A DNA stretch of 64,000 nt. It comes from JBBQCW01 sp038319025 (GTDB lineage: Bacteria; Actinomycetota; Thermoleophilia; Solirubrobacterales; Solirubrobacteraceae). Positions within the stretch are counted from its first letter, which is position 1; each line of letters begins with the position of its first letter. Below the pieces are notes generated by a model, which saw only the letters and a list, made by a program, of their open reading frames with translations, did not search any database and had not been told where the DNA came from. The stretch covers positions 1-64,000 of the forward strand of contig JBBQCW010000015.1 in NCBI GenBank assembly GCA_038319025.1, read 5' to 3'. Position numbers and translations under genes: made by a program. Below are positions 34,230-41,938 of this stretch, piece after piece.

Positions 34230-34952
34230 ATGCGTGATCGTCTGCCCGGCCCGGCCATGATCGTTGCGCTCGCCGCGCTCCTGATCGCCATGACCGGGAG
34301 TGCCATCGCAGCCAGGCATTACCTGATCACGTCGACCAAGCAGATCTCGCCCAAGGTGCTCAAGTCCCTTCACGGGGCCAAAGGGTCAGCAGGCAAGGCG
34401 GGCGCCGCGGGAGGCACCGGAGCCGCCGGAGCCACCGGCCCTACGGGGCCGGGCGGTCCACCTGGTGCTGACGGCCAGCAGGGATTGCCCGGAGCACCTG
34501 GCTCGGACATCGTGGCCAGAGCGACCGGGTCGTCCACGATCACCACCACGTCGGTCGAGCAGGATTACCCATTGACCGGTGCCAGCTGGACGCAGGGCGC
34601 CGGCGAGGACGACATGATCCTGGGCTCGGTCACCATCCACGCCTCCCCCTCTCCTGGCGCGGGCGCGAACCAGTGCAACCACAACCTTGGGCACGGCATG
34701 ATCATGTACCTGAAGGTCAACAATCAGGTGATCGGCGAGGAGGCGTTGTTCGTCGGTTATCCGCCTGATTTCACCGCGTTGATCCCAAGCCTTGCCAACG
34801 GCTCGTTCACACCCCAGCAGTCGCCATTCGTCCTATCCACCGGACAGGCTCGTACGGCGACCCTCACCGCGACGGTCTTTGATGACTGCAACAACGGGAC
34901 CGCGCACTACACGCTGTCGGGGCTGCGCCTGGATGTCATCCGCCACGTCTGA
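34230..34952 (+). CDS. Collagen-like secreted or anchored protein
   Basis: 240 residues. A hydrophobic N-terminal segment (about 9-28) acts as signal or anchor. A short Lys-rich neck follows, then 14 consecutive Gly-X-Y triplets (about 49-91, including GATGPTGPGGPPGADGQQG), and a C-terminal beta-rich domain of ~145 residues with three cysteines. Trimerisation through a short collagen helix with a globular head is typical of bacterial collagen-like surface proteins. The head domain is not one I recognise. A good Shine-Dalgarno (AGGAGATG) precedes the ATG. Confidence 0.85.
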   Translation: MRDRLPGPAMIVALAALLIAMTGSAIAARHYLITSTKQISPKVLKSLHGAKGSAGKAGAAGGTGAAGATGPTGPGGPPGADGQQGLPGAPGSDIVARATGSSTITTTSVEQDYPLTGASWTQGAGEDDMILGSVTIHASPSPGAGANQCNHNLGHGMIMYLKVNNQVIGEEALFVGYPPDFTALIPSLANGSFTPQQSPFVLSTGQARTATLTATVFDDCNNGTAHYTLSGLRLDVIRHV

Positions 34953-34966
34953 TCGGTGAAGCGGTC

Positions 34967-34993
34967 GGCCCGGCGCCCTCCGGGCGCCGGGCC
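34967..34993. terminator. Bidirectional terminator between collagen-like gene and sodA
   Basis: Perfect 12-bp GC stem (34967-34978 with 34982-34993) and a three-base loop, between convergent stops at 34952 and 35000. It can terminate both transcripts; there is no strong T run on either side. Confidence 0.8.
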
Positions 34994-34999
34994 TCTCGC

Positions 35000-35602
35000 C
35001 TAAGCCGCGGCGTACCGCCCGGCCACGACGCCCCAGTCGACGACGTCCCACGTCGCCTTGAGGTAATCCGGGCGGCGGTTGTTGTACGTCAGGTAGTAGG
35101 CGTGCTCCCAGACGTCGTTGCCGAACAGCGGGGTCTTGCCGTCGGTCAGCGGAGAGTCCTGGTTGGCGGTGGAGACGATGGCGACGCCGTCGCCGTCCTT
35201 GACCAGCCACGCCCAGCCGGAGCCGAACTGGCCCACACCGGCGGCCTCGAACTTGGTCTTGAAGTCCTCGAACGAGCCGAACGCGGCGTCGATGGCTGCG
35301 GCCAGGTCACCTGTGGGAGCGCCGCCGCCGTCGGGGCTGAGCGACTCCCAGAAGAGTGAGTGGTTGTAGTGGCCACCGCCGTTGTTGCGCACGGGGCCCT
35401 GGATGTCGGCGGGCAGCGAGGACAGGTTGGCGACGATCTCCTCGACGGACTTGTCCGCCCAGTCGGTACCGGCGAGCGCGGCGTTGGCCTTGTCCACGTA
35501 GGCCTGGTGGTGCTTGTCGTGATGCAGATGCATCGTGGCGCTGTCGATGGTCGGCTCAAGCGCCTCGTAGGCGTAAGGGAGCGGCGGAACCTCAAACGGC
35601 AT
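35000..35602 (-). CDS. sodA: Superoxide dismutase, Fe/Mn family (Mn-type residues)
   Basis: Converts superoxide to oxygen and peroxide. 200 residues. Metal ligands: His in MHLHHDKHHQAYV (~27), His in NNGGGHYNHSLFW, and Asp and His in NDVWEHAYYL. GG before HYNHSLFW and the Gln in TANQDSPL are the residues usual in manganese enzymes, so Mn is more likely than Fe. No signal peptide. The ATG at 35602 gives the standard start MPFEVPPLPY. Confidence 0.94.
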   Translation of the reverse strand: MPFEVPPLPYAYEALEPTIDSATMHLHHDKHHQAYVDKANAALAGTDWADKSVEEIVANLSSLPADIQGPVRNNGGGHYNHSLFWESLSPDGGGAPTGDLAAAIDAAFGSFEDFKTKFEAAGVGQFGSGWAWLVKDGDGVAIVSTANQDSPLTDGKTPLFGNDVWEHAYYLTYNNRRPDYLKATWDVVDWGVVAGRYAAA

Positions 35603-35693
35603 GGTGACTCCTTGTAATTCGGTTCTTCGGTGCACGGACCATACCCAGCATGGGGCGGCGACCCACTCCGATCGCCGGGTAGGGTGAGCGGCC

Positions 35694-37385
35694 ATGAGGA
35701 TGTCCCGGCTCCTGCTGCCCACCGAGCGTCAAGCACCTGCCGACGCGGAGGCGCTGTCGCACAAGCTGCTCGTGCGCGCGGGACTGGTGCGCCAACTGGG
35801 CGCCGGCCTGTGGTCGTGGCTGCCGGCCGGCTGGCGCGCCCACGAGAAGGCGGTCCAGATCGTCCGCGAGGAGATCGACGAGATCGGCGGGCAGGAGATG
35901 CTCATGCCGGTACTGCTCCCCGCCGAGCTGTGGAAGAAGTCGGGCCGCTATGAGATCGACGAGCTGTTCAAGCTCAACGACCGCAAGGGCGCCGAGATGG
36001 TGCTGGCCATGACGCACGAGGAAGCCGTCACGACTCACATCGCGCAGGTGGTTCGCTCCTACCGCGACCTGCCGCTGATCCTCTATCACTTCCAGACCAA
36101 GGAACGGGACGAGCCCAGGCCCCGCGCCGGAGTGCTGCGCACTCGCGAGTTCATCATGAAGGACTCCTACTCCTTCGACCGCGATCCGGAAGGTCTGGAC
36201 GCGTCCTACGAACTGCACCGCGCCGCCTACGCGCGCATCTTCGACCGGACCGGGCTGGACTGGTACGAGGTCGACTCCGACGTCGGCATGATGGGCGGCA
36301 CCGGTGCCCACGAATACATGGCGCCATGCCCGGCCGGCGAGAATGAGGTCGCGCTGGCGCCCGGTTTCGCCGCCAACGTGGAGATCGCCGGCGCCGACGC
36401 GCAACCGGTCGACCTGCCGGCCCCGCTCCCGCAGCCCGAGCCCGTCAACACGCCGGGGGCGACGACCATCGATGAGGTGTCCCGTCAGCTCGGCGTGCCC
36501 GCCGGCGCGCTGTTGAAGGCCTACCCGGTGATCTGCGACGACGGCTCCAGCGTGCTGGTCGCCCTGCGCGGCGATCATCGGGTCAACGACATCAAGCTAC
36601 GTAATGCGCTGCGGCAAGGGTTTCGCCCGGCCCAGCCCGATGAAGTCGCTCGCGCGATCGGTCCTCCCGGCTACCTCGGGCCGGTCGGCCTCGGCGGTGC
36701 GCGGGTGCTGCTGGACGCCGCCGTGGACACGTCCGCTGGCTGGATCACCGGCGCCAATCGCCCAGACACGCATCTGCGTGGGGTACAGGCCGGGCGCGAC
36801 TTCGCGTTCACCGTCGCCGACGTTCGTACCGTCGAGGCCGGCGACACGGTCAACGGCCACGCGATCACGATCGAGCCGGCCATCGAGATCGGCAACATCT
36901 TCAAGCTCGGCTTGCGCTACTCCGAGCCGCTGGGCGCCGACTACTTGGACGAGCACGGTCAGCAGCGCTCGGTGTGGATGGGCTCCTATGGGATCGGTCC
37001 TGCCCGGATAGTCGCTGCTGCCGTCGAGCAGCACGCCGACGAGAACGGCATCTCCTGGCCCCGCGCGCTCGCCCCGTACGACCTCGAGTTGGTGGCGTTG
37101 GGCAAGCCTGATCAGCCCGAGCGGATCGCCGCGGAGGCGGCGTACGTGGAGCTGCGCGCTGCCGGGCTCGACGTGCTGTTCGACGACCGCGACGCAGGAC
37201 CGGGCGAGAAGTTCAAAGACGCCGAGCTGCTGGGCCTCCCGCTGCGGTTGACCCTCGGCAAGCGCTCATTGGACAGCGGGCGAGTCGAGGCTCAGATTCG
37301 GCGCGGTCTGCAGGATGTCGAAGGTGGTCTGCCGCTGGACGATCTGGCCCAGTCGGTCGGTGAGCTGTGGAAGACCCTGGCCTGA
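35694..37385 (+). CDS. proS: Prolyl-tRNA synthetase
   Basis: Charges tRNA-Pro. 563 residues, the bacterial form with an editing (YbaK-like) insertion between motifs 2 and 3 (about 225-385, TIDEVSRQLGVPAGALLKAYP onward). Class II motif 2 is in RDEPRPRAGVLRTREFIMKDSYSFD-like TKERDEPRPRAGVLRTREF, and motif 3 is in VWMGSYGIGPARIVAAAVEQH. The C-terminal anticodon-binding domain is present. Divergent from sodA; pgsA follows with an overlap. Confidence 0.95.
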   Translation: MRMSRLLLPTERQAPADAEALSHKLLVRAGLVRQLGAGLWSWLPAGWRAHEKAVQIVREEIDEIGGQEMLMPVLLPAELWKKSGRYEIDELFKLNDRKGAEMVLAMTHEEAVTTHIAQVVRSYRDLPLILYHFQTKERDEPRPRAGVLRTREFIMKDSYSFDRDPEGLDASYELHRAAYARIFDRTGLDWYEVDSDVGMMGGTGAHEYMAPCPAGENEVALAPGFAANVEIAGADAQPVDLPAPLPQPEPVNTPGATTIDEVSRQLGVPAGALLKAYPVICDDGSSVLVALRGDHRVNDIKLRNALRQGFRPAQPDEVARAIGPPGYLGPVGLGGARVLLDAAVDTSAGWITGANRPDTHLRGVQAGRDFAFTVADVRTVEAGDTVNGHAITIEPAIEIGNIFKLGLRYSEPLGADYLDEHGQQRSVWMGSYGIGPARIVAAAVEQHADENGISWPRALAPYDLELVALGKPDQPERIAAEAAYVELRAAGLDVLFDDRDAGPGEKFKDAELLGLPLRLTLGKRSLDSGRVEAQIRRGLQDVEGGLPLDDLAQSVGELWKTLA

Positions 37386-38026
37386 GCCAGGACCGTAAGC
37401 CGCTCACGGTCCGGCGCTTCTTCGGCCTGGATCGCAGCGGCGCGCCGCCGCCCCAGACGCTGGCGGGTGCGCCGCTGAACCCTTGGACCATCCCCAATGC
37501 GATCGGGTTCATTCGTATAGCGCTGATCCCGGTGTTTCTGGTGGTCTCGTTCAATACCGAAGACGGGTCCGGCTTCTGGCCGGCGTTCCTGTTCGCCCTG
37601 ATCGCGTGGGGTGACTACGCGGACGGCATCGCGGCTCGCGTCACGGGGCAGTACAGCCGGCTGGGGACGCTGCTCGACCCGGTCACCGATCGGCTGCTCG
37701 TGGGCTCCGGGCTGATCGTGTGCTGGTGGGGCCATCTGTTGCCGCGGTGGGCCCTGGCCCTGCTGGTGGCCCGCGAGCTCTTCATGTTGATCGTCGGCCC
37801 TTTCGTGCTGCGGCGGGGAGTCGAGTTGAAGATCAACTGGCCAGGGCGCCTGGGCGTGTGGCCGGTGATGGGGGCGATCTTCCTCGGCCTTTGCGGCGCC
37901 TACACCATGGGCGCACTGATGCTCTACATCGGCCTCATCTTCACCATCTGGGCGACGGTGGAGTACGGCCGGGACGCCACCCGGCAGCTTCGTAAGCAGG
38001 CCGCAGCGCGCACACCCTCAAGCTGA
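37367..38026 (+). CDS. pgsA: CDP-alcohol phosphatidyltransferase (PgsA-type)
   Basis: A 219-residue membrane enzyme that exchanges CMP of CDP-diacylglycerol for an alcohol phosphate, most likely glycerol 3-phosphate. The full family motif D-x2-D-G-x2-A-R-x8-G-x3-D-x3-D reads DYADGIAARV with SRLGTLLDPVTD (about 85-110). Five or six membrane segments. GTG start 19 bases inside proS, giving a ~45-residue soluble lead; a later non-ATG start is possible. Its CDP-DAG substrate is the product of cdsA in this window. Confidence 0.88.
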   Translation: MEDPGLSQDRKPLTVRRFFGLDRSGAPPPQTLAGAPLNPWTIPNAIGFIRIALIPVFLVVSFNTEDGSGFWPAFLFALIAWGDYADGIAARVTGQYSRLGTLLDPVTDRLLVGSGLIVCWWGHLLPRWALALLVARELFMLIVGPFVLRRGVELKINWPGRLGVWPVMGAIFLGLCGAYTMGALMLYIGLIFTIWATVEYGRDATRQLRKQAAARTPSS

Positions 38027-38028
38027 CG

Positions 38029-38056
38029 TTGAAGCTCAGCGCTGCGCTGGTATGCT
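38029..38056 (+). promoter_or_regulatory. Promoter of garA-like gene, probably leaderless
   Basis: TTGAAG (38029-38034), 16-base spacer, TATGCT (38051-38056), then ATG at 38064. The distance from -10 to ATG (7 bases) puts the transcription start at or next to the start codon. That predicts a leaderless mRNA, common in actinobacteria. It starts right after the pgsA stop. Confidence 0.5.
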
Positions 38057-38063
38057 CGCCCGA

Positions 38064-38537
38064 ATGGCTGTCCATTGCTCAGAATGCGGGTTCGTAAACA
38101 CCGAAGGCGCCAACTACTGCCAGCGGTGCGGGGCATTCTTGGGCGACGTGGACGCCGACACCGCCGACGGCACGACGGCGACCTACCGCGTCGACGACTC
38201 CGGCGAGCTGGTGCCCGTCGAGATCGAGGACGTGATCGCCCAGGAAGGGGCCGCTCTCATCATCCGGGCGGGCGGTGGGCGTGTGGGGGAGAGCTTCCCG
38301 CTGATCGGCGACAAGCTGACCATCGGTCGGCGGCCCGATAGCGCCGTCTTCCTGGATGACGTCACCGTCTCTCGTGATCACGCCCTGATCGTGCGTCGTG
38401 GGGACGCCTGGCACTTGGACGACCTTGGGTCGCTGAACGGCACGTACGTCAACCGCGAACTCGTTGAATCGGTGCGCCTCGCCGACGGTGACGAGCTCCA
38501 GATCGGGAAGTTCAAACTGAGCTTCCTGGAGCGCTGA
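38064..38537 (+). CDS. garA: GarA/OdhI-like FHA protein with N-terminal zinc ribbon
   Basis: 157 residues. Four cysteines (C5, C8, C19, C22) form a CxxC-x10-CxxC zinc ribbon. A short linker holds GTTATYR (T37, T38), which resembles the ETTSVFR phospho-switch of mycobacterial GarA. The FHA domain has TIGRRPDSAVFLDDVTVSRDH, DLGSLNGTYVN and LQIGKFKLSFL. GarA, phosphorylated by Ser/Thr kinases, inhibits or activates 2-oxoglutarate-using enzymes. The MerR (FtsR) gene follows, as in mycobacteria (Rv1827–Rv1828). The zinc ribbon is not in the mycobacterial protein. The ATG at 38052 falls inside the -10 and is rejected. Confidence 0.85.
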   Translation: MAVHCSECGFVNTEGANYCQRCGAFLGDVDADTADGTTATYRVDDSGELVPVEIEDVIAQEGAALIIRAGGGRVGESFPLIGDKLTIGRRPDSAVFLDDVTVSRDHALIVRRGDAWHLDDLGSLNGTYVNRELVESVRLADGDELQIGKFKLSFLER

Positions 38538-38541
38538 ACCA

Positions 38542-39318
38542 ATGGCCGCAACCGACATTCCCCCTTCCACCACCGCCGATCGCCAGGAGCCGCAGGTCCA
38601 GCGGCCCGCCAAATCGATGACCATCGGGGCCGTCTGCAAGTCGTTGCTGCAGGAGTTCCCGGACATCTCGATTTCCAAGATTCGCTACCTGGAGGATCAG
38701 AAGCTGCTGGAGCCTCGGCGTACACCTGGTGGCTACCGGCTATACAGCGCGGGCGACGTGGCGCGATTACGGACCATCCTGCGCATGCAGCGTGATGAGT
38801 TCCTCCCGCTGCGGGTGATCCGTCAAGAGCTGGCCTCCGGCCGCTCCGCCGACTCGGATCTGGCCACGCCTTCTGAGGCAACTGATCCCAAGCGCGAGAC
38901 CGGAGCCCGGCGCCGCGCCGCCGTGAGCGTACGCGCCTCCGGTGCACTGTTCAGCCTCGAAGAGGTTGCCGATGACACGCGGGCCGATCCGGCCCTGGTT
39001 CAGGAGCTAGAGGAGTACGGGGTCATTCGCGGCGAGGTCCGCGGGGGCATCAAGTACTACGACGAGACCGATCGGGAGATCGTGCGCGCAGTGACCGAAC
39101 TGGCGCGCTACGGCGTGGGCGGCCGCAACCTGCGGGCGTTCCGCACGTCGGCTGACCGCGAGGCCGCTCTGCTGCAGCAGATCCTGGCGCCGGCGCTGCG
39201 TTCGCGCAACGTGGAGCGCCGCAAGGAAGCACTTGAGGCTCTCGAGAACCTCGCCGCGGTGACCACCCACCTCAAACATCTCCTGCTGGTGCGGGATCTG
39301 CGCAAGATCGCCTCTTGA
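38542..39318 (+). CDS. ftsR: MerR-family regulator FtsR
   Basis: 258 residues. The N-terminal MerR winged helix (about 24-95: MTIGAVCKSLLQEFPDISISKIRYLEDQKLLEPRR-type helix-turn-helix, then GGYRLYSAGDVARLRTI) binds DNA. A second MerR-like region (~130-185, FSLEEVADDTRADPALVQELEEYG) and C-terminal helices follow. The double layout and the position after garA match FtsR (Rv1828), an activator of ftsZ in Corynebacterium. It lacks metal-binding cysteines, so it is not a metal sensor. Starts 4 bases after the garA stop. Confidence 0.87.
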   Translation: MAATDIPPSTTADRQEPQVQRPAKSMTIGAVCKSLLQEFPDISISKIRYLEDQKLLEPRRTPGGYRLYSAGDVARLRTILRMQRDEFLPLRVIRQELASGRSADSDLATPSEATDPKRETGARRRAAVSVRASGALFSLEEVADDTRADPALVQELEEYGVIRGEVRGGIKYYDETDREIVRAVTELARYGVGGRNLRAFRTSADREAALLQQILAPALRSRNVERRKEALEALENLAAVTTHLKHLLLVRDLRKIAS

Positions 39319-39839
39319 CCGATCTCGCCTCGTACGTACGTCAGATCCCCGACTTCCCCAAAGAGGGCATCGGGTTCTTCGACATCACGCCGGTGCTGGC
39401 TGCGCCCGAGGCACTGGACGCCGCCGTCGAGGGTCTTGCCCAGTACGCGCGGCCGCTGAACGCCGAGGTGGTCATCGCCGCCGAGGCCCGCGGGTTCCTT
39501 TTGGGTACCGCTCTCGCGCGCGAGATCGGCGCCGGCTTCGTGCTCGCCCGTAAGCCCGGCAAGCTGCCTTACGACACGATCAGCGCCGAGTACGCGCTGG
39601 AGTACGGGACCGATGCGCTTGAACTGCACATCGATGCTGTGGGGGAGGGGACGCAGGTGCTCGTCCACGACGACCTGCTCGCCACCGGAGGTACTGCGGG
39701 GGCTTTGTGCTCCCTGGTCGAGCAGCTCGGTGGTGTGGTCGTCGGCTGTGGCTTCTTCATCGAACTGGGCTTTCTGGACGGCCGGGCGCGGCTCGCGCCC
39801 CACGACGTGCACGCGCTGCTGCGCTACGACTCGGAGTAG
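39315..39839 (+). CDS. apt: Adenine phosphoribosyltransferase
   Basis: Salvages adenine to AMP using PRPP. 174 residues. The PRPP-binding loop VLVHDDLLATGGTAGAL (about 116-132) is intact, and IPDFPKEGIGFFDITPVL near 10-27 and EARGFLLGTALA near 58-69 are family blocks. TTG start overlapping the ftsR stop (TTGA). Confidence 0.92.
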   Translation: MTDLASYVRQIPDFPKEGIGFFDITPVLAAPEALDAAVEGLAQYARPLNAEVVIAAEARGFLLGTALAREIGAGFVLARKPGKLPYDTISAEYALEYGTDALELHIDAVGEGTQVLVHDDLLATGGTAGALCSLVEQLGGVVVGCGFFIELGFLDGRARLAPHDVHALLRYDSE

Positions 39840-39863
39840 CGTCCGCTCCGAGATGAAGATCTG

Positions 39864-40298
39864 ATGCCCACGACTCGCCGCACCCGTTCCCTTCCCGCCC
39901 CGCCCGCCGCGATCTGGCGCACCGTGGGCGACCCCCACCATCTGCCGCGGTGGTGGCCCATGGTCAGCCGCGTGGAGCAGGTCGAAGATGACGCTTTCAC
40001 CGAGTTGTTGCGGACTTCCAAGGGCCGCGGCATCCGGGCTGACTTTCGTATCGTCGAGCGCCGCGAGAGCGAGATGCTGCGCTACGAGCAACTGCTGGAA
40101 GGCAGCCCGTTCGAACGGATGATCCGGGAGAGTGAGACCTCGGTCGAGCTCAGCGAATCCTCCGACGGCACCACCGTGAGCATCACCCGGCGCACCAAGC
40201 TCAAGGGCATGTCCAGCCTCGGCGGCTTCATGTGGCGCCGGGCCACCGCCCGGCAGATAGACGAAGCACTTGACCGGCTGGCGGCGATACACGGATGA
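39864..40298 (+). CDS. SRPBCC (polyketide cyclase-like) protein
   Basis: 144 residues with the START/Bet v 1-type fold: an N-terminal beta strand, then LPAPPAAIWRTVGDPHHLPRWWPMV (the two short helices and conserved Trp), a curved sheet, and a long C-terminal helix (ARQIDEALDRL). These proteins bind hydrophobic ligands; a few are enzymes. Its stop overlaps the start of the alkyl-DHAP-synthase-like gene, which suggests a linked role, perhaps in handling lipids (inference). Confidence 0.8.
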   Translation: MPTTRRTRSLPAPPAAIWRTVGDPHHLPRWWPMVSRVEQVEDDAFTELLRTSKGRGIRADFRIVERRESEMLRYEQLLEGSPFERMIRESETSVELSESSDGTTVSITRRTKLKGMSSLGGFMWRRATARQIDEALDRLAAIHG

Positions 40299-41911
40299 GC
40301 ACCGGAGCGGGCGTGATGCGATGGTGGGGTTGGGGCGACGCCCGGCATCAGGGAGGACTGCCGCCGGCCGCCGTCCCGTTGCTGCAGGCCGAGATCGGCC
40401 TGGGTGACGGTCGGCGCGTGGCCTTCGATCAGGTGCGGGTCGGTCCGGCCGCACTGCCCGCCGGTGTTCGGGATGACCTTGTCCGCGCCGTCGGCGCCGA
40501 CGGCGTGCTGGACGATCGCCTCTCACGTATCGAGCGCGCAGCGGGCCGCTCCTACCCGGACTTGCTGCGTCTGCGGGCGGGAGATGCCGAGCAGGCGCCC
40601 GACGCCATCGTGCTCCCGGTCGACCATGCGCAGGTCCGGGCCGTGCTGGACGTCTGTGCTCGCGCCGGAGTGGCCGTCGTGCCGTTCGGCGGCGGCACCA
40701 GCGTGGTCGGGGGCGTGGAGCCCTGGAGGGGGGCGTTCAGCGCCGTCATCGCCCTGGATCTGGGCCGGATGGATGCCGTGAGTTCCGTCGACGAGCGGTC
40801 ACTGGTGGCCACTGTCGAGCCGGGGATCCGTGCCCCCGCGCTCGAAACGGCCCTCGGCGATCGCGGGCTGACCCTCGGCCACTACCCCCAGAGCTATGAG
40901 TACGTGAGCATCGGGGGCTGCGTGGCCACACGTTCGGCCGGCCAGTCCTCCGTGGGCTACGGTCGCATCGAGGATCAGGTGCTGGGCCTTCGCTGTGCCG
41001 CGCCGGCCATCGATCTGGTCTGCGCGCCTCATCCCGCCACGGCCGCCGGGCCGCAGGTGCGTGAGCTGCTCGTAGGCTCGGAGGGCGTCTTCGGCGTGCT
41101 CACGGAGGTGACCCTTCGGGTCCGTCATGCCCCGGCGGAGAAACGCTACGAGGGCTTCATGTTCCCGTCCTTCTCCGCCGGCTCGGAGGCGCTGCGCGTG
41201 CTCGCGCAAGAGGGAGCCGCGCCGGATGTCACCCGCCTCTCCGACGAGGAGGAGACGCGCATCTCCCTGACCATGAGCGGTGACGGGGGACTGAAGGGCC
41301 AGGTCGCGCGGCGGTATCTGAAGGCCCGCAACGTCATGGGTGGCGCGCTCGCGATCGCCGGCTGGGAGGGCGAGCACGAGGAAGTCAGCGCACGTCGCGA
41401 GCGCTCGGCCGAGATCCTGGGCCGTCACGGTGCCGTGGGTCTGGGCCGGACAGCCGGGAACGCTTGGGCCAAGGGGCGCTTCCACGGCCCGTACCTACGC
41501 GACGACCTGATGGACCGTGGCGTTCTGGTCGACACGCTGGAGACGGCGACCAGCTGGAGCAACCTTTTCACTCTGTATCGCGCCGTCGGAGACGTGCTGC
41601 GCGAGCACTCGGCGGTGGTCATGTGCCACATCTCCCACGTGTATCCGAGCGGTGCGTCGCTGTACTTCACCTATCTGGCTCGGCAGGACGCCCAGGACCC
41701 ATTGGGGCAGTGGCAGCGCGTGAAGACGGCGGCCACCGACGCCATCGTGGCTCGCCAGGGCACGATCACGCACCATCACGGGGTAGGCCGTGACCATGCG
41801 CCATGGATGCGGGCGGAGGTCGGTGACGGGGCGCTCGCAGCGCTGGGCGCCGTCAAGGCCGAGCTGGATCCCGTCGGCATCATGAACCCCGGCAAGCTGC
41901 TCGGGGTCTGA
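40295..41911 (+). CDS. FAD-binding oxidase, alkyl-dihydroxyacetonephosphate synthase-like
   Basis: A 538-residue flavoprotein of the vanillyl-alcohol-oxidase fold. The N-terminal MRWWGWGDARH, the FAD loop VPFGGGTSVVGGVEP, GHYPQSYEYVSIGGCVATRSAGQSS, and late CHISHVYPSGASLYFTY and TITHHHGVGRDH resemble alkyl-DHAP synthases, which replace the acyl chain of acyl-DHAP with a fatty alcohol to make ether lipids. The HHHG loop is the catalytic motif there. Bacterial homologues are often of unknown function, so ether-lipid synthesis is inference. ATGA overlap with the preceding gene. Confidence 0.82.
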   Translation: MSTGAGVMRWWGWGDARHQGGLPPAAVPLLQAEIGLGDGRRVAFDQVRVGPAALPAGVRDDLVRAVGADGVLDDRLSRIERAAGRSYPDLLRLRAGDAEQAPDAIVLPVDHAQVRAVLDVCARAGVAVVPFGGGTSVVGGVEPWRGAFSAVIALDLGRMDAVSSVDERSLVATVEPGIRAPALETALGDRGLTLGHYPQSYEYVSIGGCVATRSAGQSSVGYGRIEDQVLGLRCAAPAIDLVCAPHPATAAGPQVRELLVGSEGVFGVLTEVTLRVRHAPAEKRYEGFMFPSFSAGSEALRVLAQEGAAPDVTRLSDEEETRISLTMSGDGGLKGQVARRYLKARNVMGGALAIAGWEGEHEEVSARRERSAEILGRHGAVGLGRTAGNAWAKGRFHGPYLRDDLMDRGVLVDTLETATSWSNLFTLYRAVGDVLREHSAVVMCHISHVYPSGASLYFTYLARQDAQDPLGQWQRVKTAATDAIVARQGTITHHHGVGRDHAPWMRAEVGDGALAALGAVKAELDPVGIMNPGKLLGV

Positions 41912-41938
41912 CGAGGCTCTTGCGCCGCGGGCCGTGCC

